A DNA stretch of 19,078 bases from an uncultured Bacteroidales bacterium (GTDB taxonomy: Bacteria; Bacteroidota; Bacteroidia; Bacteroidales; F082): contig CALFIT010000076.1 of assembly GCA_937877465.1 (NCBI GenBank), forward strand, positions 1 through 19,078. Direction: 5' to 3'. Under the pieces are notes generated by a model. It saw nothing but the letters and a program-made list of their open reading frames with translations. It made no database searches and was not told the DNA's origin. Below are positions 1-7,700 of this stretch, piece by piece. The stretch's first letter is position 1. Each line of letters starts with the position of its first letter. The position numbers and the translations under genes were made by a program.

Positions 1-1
1 C

Positions 2-1474
2 ATCATCGAAGACAAGGACAACCTGCCTTCGGGCGATGTGGCCCCCATGATTGAATGGGAAACCGAACAAAACATCCACTTCCCCGCCGTGATGTGTACG
101 GGTCCCGACCACAGGCACATCCACATCCTCTTCACAGCCCTCAGCCAGACCATCAACGACCAGTCGAACCCCTTCTTCTACTTCCGTTCGATGGATGGCG
201 GCGTGACGTGGGATGAATACATGGAAATCCCGCAGTTGGGTCGCGACTTCGCCCCCTGCTTCGGCTCGGGCCAAGATGCCTACTTCATGGAAAACACCGG
301 CGGCAACCGCCTCGACATCGTCGTCAACACGCGCCGTGGCAACGGCATCGTGCTGACCTCCAACGACGAGGGCGACAGCTGGGAGACCACGGAATACTAC
401 CACCACCCCGGCATCGACGTCGACTATGGCGATGGCATCGGCTACTTGTATCCCCGCTGGACCTCGGCCCTTTGGGACAACCAAGGCACGCTGCACGTCC
501 TCTATGAGTTTGGCGGCGCCACCGGCGACGCCTCTTCCACGAGCTACTACCCCGGCGTCGGCCAAGTGGCCTACTGGAACAGCATCATGCCTTACTTCGG
601 CGAGACCGCCCCGCAATATGGCACCGACCCCAACAACCCGATGCCTCCCACTCCGGGACAGCCCTTCATCATGGACTCGTCCTACCTCTGGCAAGACATC
701 TATTCCTCATGGTGGCTGTGGAGCGACGCCACACACGACATGTGGAACGAATTTGTCGGCTACCTCACCCCTTTGGATGAGAACGACAACCCCGAAGACC
801 CCTACACGGCCACGGAATTCAACATCACCACTGACGACATGACGAACTACCACGGCAAATACAACGGTGGTGTTTGCGAGATGCCCGTCCTGCTCATGAC
901 GCCCGACCAAGACCTGTTGGTGGCCGTTTGGATTGCCATGGGTGAAAACTTCAAAGACGGCTCCGACAAGTTCCTCTTCAAGGTGTTTACAAGGTCGTCG
1001 GAAGACGGCGGCGCCACGTGGAGCCCGATGATCCAACTCACCACGGACTTCATATACCAGTATGACGAATGCGTCTATCCGCAAGCCGCCATCACCAACA
1101 ACAAGTTAGTGGTCGCCTTCCAAGCCGACGGCGAAGCCGACTCGTGGGTGATTGGCAACGGCACCGACTATACTGGCGACGACAACCTGTACAAGGCCAT
1201 CACCTTCGACCTCAACGAGCTATTCGGTTACGACGCCGTTGAAGAACACAACGTCGGCAACACCGAGATGAGCATTTATCCCAACCCCGTCAGCGACAGA
1301 CTGAACATCAGCCTGAGCCGCGACGAGGATGTGGTGATTTACAACAACATGGGCCAGAGCATCAAGAGCTTCAGAGGCCATGTTGGCATCAACACCTTCA
1401 GCGTCAGCGAGCTGAACAGTGGCATCTATTTCATCAGTGCCGGTTCGGCCACCCAGAAATTCGTCGTGAAGTGA
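2..1474 (+). CDS. Secreted Asp-box (BNR/sialidase-fold) protein with T9SS type A sorting domain, 5' partial
   Basis: The reading frame is open from the first bases of the window, so the true start lies upstream; the GTG at 38 is only an internal codon. Three Asp-box motifs of the S-x-D-G-G-x-T-W kind are visible: SMDGGVTW near bases 188-211, SNDEGDSW near 359-382 and SSEDGGATW near 994-1020. These mark beta-propeller blades of the sialidase/BNR type. The last ~70 residues (from about base 1262) form a Por/T9SS type A C-terminal domain: a YPNPVSD motif, a strand with IYNNMGQ, then NSGIYFISAG and a basic end (KFVVK). This predicts export by the Sec and T9SS routes to the cell surface. Asp-boxes are structural, so no substrate can be inferred and glycosidase activity is not shown. 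The gene ends at a strong terminator shared with the convergent pdxA-like gene. Confidence 0.85.
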   Translation: MIEDKDNLPSGDVAPMIEWETEQNIHFPAVMCTGPDHRHIHILFTALSQTINDQSNPFFYFRSMDGGVTWDEYMEIPQLGRDFAPCFGSGQDAYFMENTGGNRLDIVVNTRRGNGIVLTSNDEGDSWETTEYYHHPGIDVDYGDGIGYLYPRWTSALWDNQGTLHVLYEFGGATGDASSTSYYPGVGQVAYWNSIMPYFGETAPQYGTDPNNPMPPTPGQPFIMDSSYLWQDIYSSWWLWSDATHDMWNEFVGYLTPLDENDNPEDPYTATEFNITTDDMTNYHGKYNGGVCEMPVLLMTPDQDLLVAVWIAMGENFKDGSDKFLFKVFTRSSEDGGATWSPMIQLTTDFIYQYDECVYPQAAITNNKLVVAFQADGEADSWVIGNGTDYTGDDNLYKAITFDLNELFGYDAVEEHNVGNTEMSIYPNPVSDRLNISLSRDEDVVIYNNMGQSIKSFRGHVGINTFSVSELNSGIYFISAGSATQKFVVK

Positions 1475-1496
1475 TTCAAGGACAAACGACTTGACG

Positions 1497-1526
1497 AAAA
1501 AAGGAGGCTTTCGGGCCTCCTTTTTT
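1497..1526. terminator. Bidirectional Rho-independent terminator
   Basis: There is a perfect 12-bp inverted repeat: six A then GGAGGC at 1497-1508, a TTTCGG loop at 1509-1514, then GCCTCC and six T at 1515-1526. It serves the plus-strand secreted protein ending at 1474. Read on the other strand, it also serves the minus-strand pdxA-like gene, whose stop codon begins at 1528. Confidence 0.9.
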
Positions 1527-2521
1527 CATTTTGCGTTGCGCTGTTGGGCGATGTCGACGGCGAGAAACACCGCCTTGCGGAAGGCATCGGGGTCGGCTTT
1601 GTTGGCATTGGCCAATTCGAAGGCGGGACCGTGCATCGGTGCCGTACACACCACGGGCAAGCCGGCCCAATAGTAGGCGCAACCGTCAACCGCCGCATAC
1701 TTGAGCGGGAACACGCCTTGGTCGTAATACATGGCAAGGATGGCGTCGTATTTCTGCCACCAGCCCGAGACGAACAGCTGCATGGGCGAGAACGGCCCGA
1801 AGGCGAGGATGCCTTTCTTCTGCGCGTCGCAGATGGCCTTCAGCACCTTGTCGTCGTCGCCCGCCGCCTCGTGGCTGCAATGCGGATTGAGGCCCATGAC
1901 GGCGATCTTGGGCGCATGGATGCCGAAGTCGACCTTCAAGGCATGGGAGAACACCGCCAACTTCGAGACGAGATAGCGGATGTCGATTTGCGGCAAGGCC
2001 TCGTTGAGGAGCATGTCGTCGGTGGCGAGGCCGATGCGCATCTTGCCACTCACCATGACACGCAAGGTGTCGGCGTCTTTGTTGAACGAAAACAGGAAGT
2101 CGCGGTTGGTCTTGGCCACCAACGGACTGTCGGGGGCCATCACCAAGGCCTCTACGCGCTTGGTCTGCAAGTCGTCAACGGCCTTTTTCATCGAGAGCAC
2201 CGACATCTCAGCCGACACCTCGGAGGGAGCACCCGGCTCGATTTTCACCTCGTTCTCCATCACATTGACGATGTTGAACTTGTTGGGTGCCGACTGGGCC
2301 GCCTCGCGAACCAAGAAATAGTTGGGGCTGTCGAGGCCAAGATTCTTCTTGTAGTAAGAGAAAGCCTTCGATTGCCCATACAAGACGGGAACCAACGACT
2401 CGAACATCCTTGAGTCGGAAAAGGTTTTCAGGATGATTTCATAGCCGATGCCGTTGATGTCGCCATGGCTAAGCCCGATGCGGGGAAGTGGAGATAGTGT
2501 GGAGTTGTCTTGCATAGGCAT
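1526..2521 (-). CDS. PdxA-like (4-hydroxythreonine-4-phosphate dehydrogenase family) protein, divergent active site
   Basis: The 331-residue length fits the PdxA family, which oxidises 4-phosphohydroxy-L-threonine in pyridoxal-phosphate synthesis. Family landmarks are present: an N-terminal GLSHGDINGIGYEIILKTF segment (residues 16-34), GLNPH at 210-214, GPFSP near 242-246, LAMYYDQG at 262-269 and AGLPVVCTAPMHG at 286-298. Several catalytic landmarks differ from E. coli PdxA as I recall it. The metal ligand His of TTHLPL aligns with Asp169, and the His of MYHDQG is Tyr266. Only the NPH histidine (His214) and the substrate-binding HG (His297) remain. The GHTE segment is also missing, replaced around 141-150. 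It may be an altered paralogue rather than the working enzyme. ATG codons at residues 1 and 3 are both possible starts. The gene is monocistronic, with a consensus promoter about 40 bases upstream. Confidence 0.8.
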   Translation of the reverse strand: MPMQDNSTLSPLPRIGLSHGDINGIGYEIILKTFSDSRMFESLVPVLYGQSKAFSYYKKNLGLDSPNYFLVREAAQSAPNKFNIVNVMENEVKIEPGAPSEVSAEMSVLSMKKAVDDLQTKRVEALVMAPDSPLVAKTNRDFLFSFNKDADTLRVMVSGKMRIGLATDDMLLNEALPQIDIRYLVSKLAVFSHALKVDFGIHAPKIAVMGLNPHCSHEAAGDDDKVLKAICDAQKKGILAFGPFSPMQLFVSGWWQKYDAILAMYYDQGVFPLKYAAVDGCAYYWAGLPVVCTAPMHGPAFELANANKADPDAFRKAVFLAVDIAQQRNAK

Positions 2522-2561
2522 AGGATTTTTGGAGAGCTGTGTTCCCTTACGGAATCGGCCT

Positions 2562-2593
2562 CAAAATTAGGCAATAAAAAACAAAAAAACAAA
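2562..2593 (-). promoter_or_regulatory. Bacteroidota-type promoter of the pdxA-like gene
   Basis: On the minus strand TTTG (plus 2593-2590) is followed after 20 bases by TAATTTTG (plus 2569-2562), matching TTTG-N19-21-TAnnTTTG. Transcription would start near 2556, about 35 bases before the ATG at 2521. The spacer is T-rich and doubles as the U-rich DNA following the waaA stop codon. Confidence 0.65.
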
Positions 2594-2607
2594 AAAATCG
2601 CCAAAAA

Positions 2608-3876
2608 TCACAAAGAAAGTGCCTTTTTGAAGCCTTCGAGGATGACCTCGGTGGCTCCGACCTGCGATTTCAGGTAGTCAAGGCAGATGGCCGAAGCCTG
2701 CCGGCGAAACGCCTCGTCGTGGATGAGCCGATGGAAGACCGCGTCCAACTCCTCTTGGCTCCCGATGGAGAACGCCCCTTGCAGCGCAACCAAGTCGACC
2801 GCCTCCTTGAAAGTCTTGTATTTGGGTCCAAAGACCACAGGGCAACCAAAGGTGACAGGCTCCTGGATGTTGTGGATGTTAGCCCCGAAGCCGCCGCCGA
2901 TGTAGACGAAAGAAGCATATTGATAGAGCTGGGAAAGGATTCCTATCGTATTGACAACCAATATCTTCGACTGTTTTTCGGAATCGAGTTCGGAATAGCA
3001 TTGGCTGTCAGGGAAGGCCGCCTTGATTTTGGCCACATGCGCAGTCGAAACGTCGTGAGGTGCCACGATGAGGCAATAGTCGTCGGGCAGTTGCGGCAGA
3101 AACGCCGCCAACAGCTGCTCGTCGGGCGGCCAGGTGCTGCCCGCGATGATGCACTTGCGTCCGCCGACGAAACGCTCCACTTCGGGGAACGGTCGGGCCT
3201 GCCGTGCGATGGCCGCCACGCGGTCGAAGCGCGTATCGCCGCACACCGTGACTTCGGTCATGCCGTGGTCGCGGAGCAACTGCGCCGTGGTTTCGTCCTG
3301 CACGAAGAAATGGCTGACCGTGGCCAACTGACGGCGAAACCAAGTGCCGTAGGAGCGGAAGAAAAAGGCATCGGGCTTCAGGATGAGCGAGATGTAGAAC
3401 AAGGGCACGCCCGCCTCCTTCAAGGCCTGCATGTAGTTGAACCAAAACTCGTACTTGATGAAAAACGCCGCCACGAAGCGATGACGTTGCACCCACTGTC
3501 GGGCATGGCGGGGCGTGTCGGTGGGCAGATAAAGCACCTCGTCGGCCAAGGGATAGTCCTTGCGGATCTCGTAGCCCGAAGGCGAGAAGAACGACAGCAG
3601 GACTTTGTATTGGGGGAACTCCTTTTTCAGTGCCTCGATGACGGGACGGCCTTGCTCGAACTCGCCGAGCGAAGCGGCATGGAACCAAATCCAAGAATCA
3701 GGTTCCTGAGCCTGTCGAAGGACAGGTTCATTCGGAGTCGGGCCCTTCGACAAGCTCAGGGACCCTTGGTTTTTCCGCCCGGCGACCCACAGTTTCGCCT
3801 TGGCATTGCCGAAAATCGAGGCTATACGCACACCAAGTGCGTATAGCCTGATTCCCAATGTGTAGATCCGTCGCAC
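2608..3876 (-). CDS. waaA: 3-deoxy-D-manno-octulosonic acid (Kdo) transferase WaaA/KdtA with repeat-derived insert
   Basis: This inner-membrane glycosyltransferase (GT30) attaches Kdo to the lipid A precursor. Diagnostic features are WFHAASLGEFEQGRP, whose Glu (residue 72 here) is the conserved catalytic base, an N-terminal hydrophobic anchor (IYTLGIRLYALGVRIASIF), and a C-terminal Rossmann half with AGSTWPPDEQLL, VAPHDV, GGGFGANIHNIQEP and VVFGPKYKTFKEA. I chose the GTG at 3876, two bases after the upstream stop, because the family normally begins at the IYTLG helix. Another GTG at 3930 would add 18 residues overlapping the upstream gene. Residues 38-59 (GSLSLSKGPTP to LRQAQEP) are encoded exactly by a palindromic repeat and are not part of the family's usual sequence. 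The insert sits in the linker between membrane anchor and catalytic domain and keeps the frame open, so the enzyme is probably still functional. Confidence 0.92.
   Translation of the reverse strand: MRRIYTLGIRLYALGVRIASIFGNAKAKLWVAGRKNQGSLSLSKGPTPNEPVLRQAQEPDSWIWFHAASLGEFEQGRPVIEALKKEFPQYKVLLSFFSPSGYEIRKDYPLADEVLYLPTDTPRHARQWVQRHRFVAAFFIKYEFWFNYMQALKEAGVPLFYISLILKPDAFFFRSYGTWFRRQLATVSHFFVQDETTAQLLRDHGMTEVTVCGDTRFDRVAAIARQARPFPEVERFVGGRKCIIAGSTWPPDEQLLAAFLPQLPDDYCLIVAPHDVSTAHVAKIKAAFPDSQCYSELDSEKQSKILVVNTIGILSQLYQYASFVYIGGGFGANIHNIQEPVTFGCPVVFGPKYKTFKEAVDLVALQGAFSIGSQEELDAVFHRLIHDEAFRRQASAICLDYLKSQVGATEVILEGFKKALSL
3701..3765. repeat. Palindromic repeat, copy 1, inside waaA
   Basis: Left arm 3701-3722 (core CTGAGCCTGTCGAAGG) and right arm 3743-3765 (core CCTTCGACAAGCTCAGGGACC) are near-perfect inverted repeats around a spacer of about 20 bases. 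A smaller perfect hairpin, CCTGTC-GAAG-GACAGG, lies at 3711-3726. The unit matches copy 2 at 13169-13232 in the same orientation, with conserved arms and a divergent spacer. On the minus strand it is read through in frame as the LSLSKG and LRQAQEP peptides of WaaA. The core CTTCGACAAGCTCAGG resembles a repeat I recall as widespread in bacterial genomes. Confidence 0.9.
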
Positions 3877-3878
3877 GA

Positions 3879-4694
3879 TCAATAGAAATAGTAATCGTCG
3901 GGTTTGCGCTGATAGGTCGGGATGTTCCACGTGACGCGGATGCCGTAGTAGAGGTCGTTGTAACGCTTGTGCGGGTCGGTGCGGCCCACGGGTTCCATCA
4001 CCCCTGTTTCGGGATTGGTGAACACGCGGAAGTCGTAGTCGCGCAAGTCGCGGGTGCGGGCGTAGGTCACCTCAAGCGAGATCGAGACGTTGAGCAGTCG
4101 CGTGTCGTTGAGCAGGAGGTAGCCCGACTCAAGATGCACCGCCGGACCGCCCCGCATACGGTCGTAGCCGTATTGGTAGTCGCCCTCGACGGGATAAGGC
4201 GGATTGAGCAGCGACTGCTGGAAGTCGACGCGGGTGCGGTTGCGCAGATAGCCCAAGCCTGCCTGCACGAAGAAGCCGCTGTTGGGGTTAGGCCCAAGCG
4301 GAAACAACTTGCCCACCTCGCCTTGGATGTGGAGCCCGCGCTGGTTGACCGACAGCAAGGTCATGCTGCCCGCGCCGCCGATGATTTCGCCGTCGACGGT
4401 GGTGATGCCCTCGCCGAAGATGGAGATGCGGTCGCCTTTCAGCTTGTTGCCAAAGATGTAGTTGGCGTTGGCGGTCAGCAGCCAGTTCGACTCCGTCTTG
4501 TAGACGAAGCTGCCGCCCACATTGTGGCTGACGCCGTATTGCTGCCGCGTGTCCAACCCGGGGATATGGAAAGCATAGGTAGCTTGAAACATGGCCACCG
4601 AGATGGGCTCTTTCATGATGTCTTTAGGCTCTTGGGCTGCCATCGGGAGCACGATGCCGAGCAACAGGGCGAGCGAAATGAGGATCTTGCGCAT
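3879..4694 (-). CDS. Small outer-membrane beta-barrel protein
   Basis: The product is 271 residues from the ATG at 4694. An earlier in-frame TTG at 4718 directly abuts the upstream stop and would place charged residues before the signal peptide, so I reject it. Residues 1-21 (MRKILISLALLLGIVLPMAAQ) are a clear Sec signal peptide. The mature part has alternating amphipathic strands rich in Tyr and Gly (GGSFVYKTESNWLLTANANY, GFFVQAGLGYLRNRT, LNVSISLEVTYART, LYYGIRVTWNIP) and ends in an aromatic residue (DDYYFY), as expected of a BAM-assembled barrel. I do not recognise a named family. It starts 24 bases after the protease stop, and waaA can start two bases after its own stop, so the three are probably co-transcribed and waaA may be translationally coupled. 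Confidence 0.75.
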   Translation of the reverse strand: MRKILISLALLLGIVLPMAAQEPKDIMKEPISVAMFQATYAFHIPGLDTRQQYGVSHNVGGSFVYKTESNWLLTANANYIFGNKLKGDRISIFGEGITTVDGEIIGGAGSMTLLSVNQRGLHIQGEVGKLFPLGPNPNSGFFVQAGLGYLRNRTRVDFQQSLLNPPYPVEGDYQYGYDRMRGGPAVHLESGYLLLNDTRLLNVSISLEVTYARTRDLRDYDFRVFTNPETGVMEPVGRTDPHKRYNDLYYGIRVTWNIPTYQRKPDDYYFY

Positions 4695-4718
4695 GACGTG
4701 TCTTTTTTTCAGTTTCAA

Positions 4719-7700
4719 TTACATCTTCACCACGCGGCTGACAAGGGTTTCGTCGCCCTTGCGGATGCGCAGCATGTAGATGCCGTTTTCGAGGTTGTCG
4801 ATTTGATAGCGGTCGCTTTCCACCGCGATGCTTCTGACGAGCTTGCCTTCAACGTTGTAGATGTCGATTTGCGTCATGCCGGCGCATTCGACGGTCACCT
4901 TGTCGGTGGTCGGGTTGGGGAAGATGCTCACTTGGCCGTTGTTCTCGCCAATACCCGTGAAGTAGTTGGCGCAGGCGGCCTCCGACGGGTCGGAAACGCC
5001 CTTCTCGAACACCGACTGCACAGTGTAGCAGTGCTGGGCGTTGGAGGCCATCTCAGTGTCGCTGTAAGTCGTGGCGACAAGGTTTTCGGCTATCGGCTCG
5101 TCGTCGCGGAAGAGGTTGTAGGCCGTGGCACCGTCGACGGCGTTCCAAGCCGTGTTGATGTAGCCTTCACGCACGTCGGTGACTTGGATTTCGGGGGCCG
5201 TGTTGGTGACTTCGAAATCGAAGGTCGCACTATGGACTGCCCAACATTCCTCACCATAAGTAGGCGTCACCTTGATGGTATGCGGCCCGTTTTCGACCTG
5301 AGCCACAAAACGGTTTTCATAAACGATTTGGCTCTCGCCATCCAAAACAACCATGTTGTGGTCAATGCCTTCGCCTTCCCACGTAACGGTCACTTCGTTA
5401 CCATTGAAGGAATAGTCGAAGCCATCGACGGGCGGGCAAACGGTGATGCCAGACAAGCAGGTGGCTTCCGACGCACAGCCATAGACGGAACGTGCCGTCA
5501 CGCAAATGTCGTTGGAGCCAATTTCGCCCATGAAGGCAAACTCGGTTTCGCTGACTTGCTCTGTGGTGCCGTTGGCGGTAACAGAATAATAATCAGCATT
5601 TTCGGCAGCATCCCAAGTGAAATGCAACATACCGTTGTCGTCCATCGAGACGAATTGCAGGTTTTCGACCGCACTGATGTAGCAGATTTCGATGCTGCTC
5701 TCAATGACGTAGCAACCGTCGGCGACGGGCTTCACCGTGACCGTGGTCAGGCCGTTTGCAAGTTCGGCTTCGAAGTAGGTTTCGTCAACCATAGCGGCCA
5801 ATTCACCGTTGACATACACCTCATATTGGCTTGCGCCATCCAGCGCATCCCAAGCCACGTCGGCATGGTTGCCAGCGGCCACATAATGCAGGTTCTCAAC
5901 CGCGCCGACGACGCACACCTGGATATGGGCATCCTTTTCGCAATCGTCGAAGACGGCCTTCACAGCCACATCGTAAGTGCCCGTGGCGATGTTGAAGGCG
6001 TAGGTCAATTCGTTGGTCGTAGCTATCGGCTCATCGTCCATAAAGACTTGATATTCAACCAATCCCGTCGGGTCTTCGGGAGCTTCCCAAGTGAGGGTAA
6101 GCAGCAGGTCGTCGTTCAGGGTGTAGTCCAAATTCAGGACGGGACCGCATGAGGTGACCTCCACCAATTCGCAAACAAACTCGCTTTGGCAGTTGTCGTA
6201 AACGGCATAGACGCAATAGTTGTATTCGCCTTCCTCCATATCGGGATCGGTGTAGGTGAGTCCAGTGAGCGTTTCGAGCAGCACAGTTTCCCTATACACC
6301 TCATAGCCAACAGGGTTGGCACCCGTAGGCGCATCCCACGAGAGGATGACATCGTGGCCATCGAGCACATAGGAGAGGTTCTCTATCGGGGCGCAGAACT
6401 CAGGCAGGCCGCTGCCGCCGGCGCAATTCACGTCGAGGGTGCGAGTGCCCGTGAAACCGCCTTGGTTCTCGAAGATGACCGTGCCGTCGTCGTAAGCGAT
6501 CTGGAAGCTGCATTCGCTGTCCCAGTTGCCGCTGTGCCACGAGAGGGTAATGGTCGAACCCGAAGCAAGTTCGCGAGTGTAGGTGGCCGAGTTGCCACTA
6601 TTGATGGTCATGTTCTCGGAAGGCGTACCGTCGCTGTAGCTCACGGCCAAGTAGGCGTTGTTCCAGCCGTCGCCATAGGAATCGGACAAGGCGAACACCA
6701 CATTGCAGGCGTTCTTGTAGGTGAAGGTCAGCGTGGTGTGGCGACCGTTGGCATCCACCAACTCAAGGGTGAAGGGAATGGCAAAGTCGTCGGGAGCCGA
6801 GGCATCGAGGCTGAGGTTGTAATCGGCATAGCCGGCCAATTCGGCGCCCACCGTTCCGTAAGGCTTCTCGACTTCGTTGAGCGTGACTAAGGCATAGTCG
6901 GTAGAGAGCGTGCCCACCACGGTTTGGGCCATTTCGTTGCCCGCATTGTCGACGAAGATGCGCAAGTCGGCGGTCTCGCCCGGATTGAGGAGGCCGTTGG
7001 CGTTGTCGTCGTTCAAGACGGCCACGGCGCCATATTGCAGGTTGTAGTCGTACACTTCGACATTGAAGTTCAGCTTGCCGGAAAGCTCGTTGTCAATATA
7101 CACCTCGGCGGCGAACTTGATTTTCTGTTTGGCAACCACCTCGTTGTCGACGCTGAAGGAGAAAACGTCCTCCACCACCATGCTCTGTTGGGGCGCGAAG
7201 TTGGGCAACTGCGCCGTGCCGTTGACGATGGTGACATGCTCGTTGGCAGTCGTCAGTTCCAAACGCGCACCGTTGACGGCGGCTTCGGAGACATTGGTCA
7301 GGTCGAGGCTGAGGGAGACCGTCTCGCCTGGATTGAGCTTGTGGTCGTTGTTGCCCAAGGGGTCGTTGACGATGGCGTTGTTGAACGCCATGGCGCCCAC
7401 TTGCACTTCCTCGATGGCGGCCAACACGTCGACGCGGCCAAAGCCGTAGATGTTGCTCTTGCCCGGAGCCAACGGATGCGCCGTCTCTTCAAGGATTTGG
7501 CACACCTCGGCAGGCGTCAGGTCGATGTTCTTGCTCAGCATGAGGGCCATGCAACCCGCCACGCAAGGCGTGGCCATCGAAGTGCCGCTCATGGTGGTGT
7601 AGCCGGAGTTGGAGGCATAGTTCAGCGACTTGATGTCGACGCCCGGGGCGCACACGTCGGGACGGATGAGTCCGATGCCCGGATTGTAGGGATAATCGCC

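Noticed and set aside
1544..3846. Plus-strand open frames opposite pdxA-like and waaA (289 and 375 codons)
   Set aside because: Same antisense effect; no recognisable domain, and the minus-strand proteins match known families over their full length.
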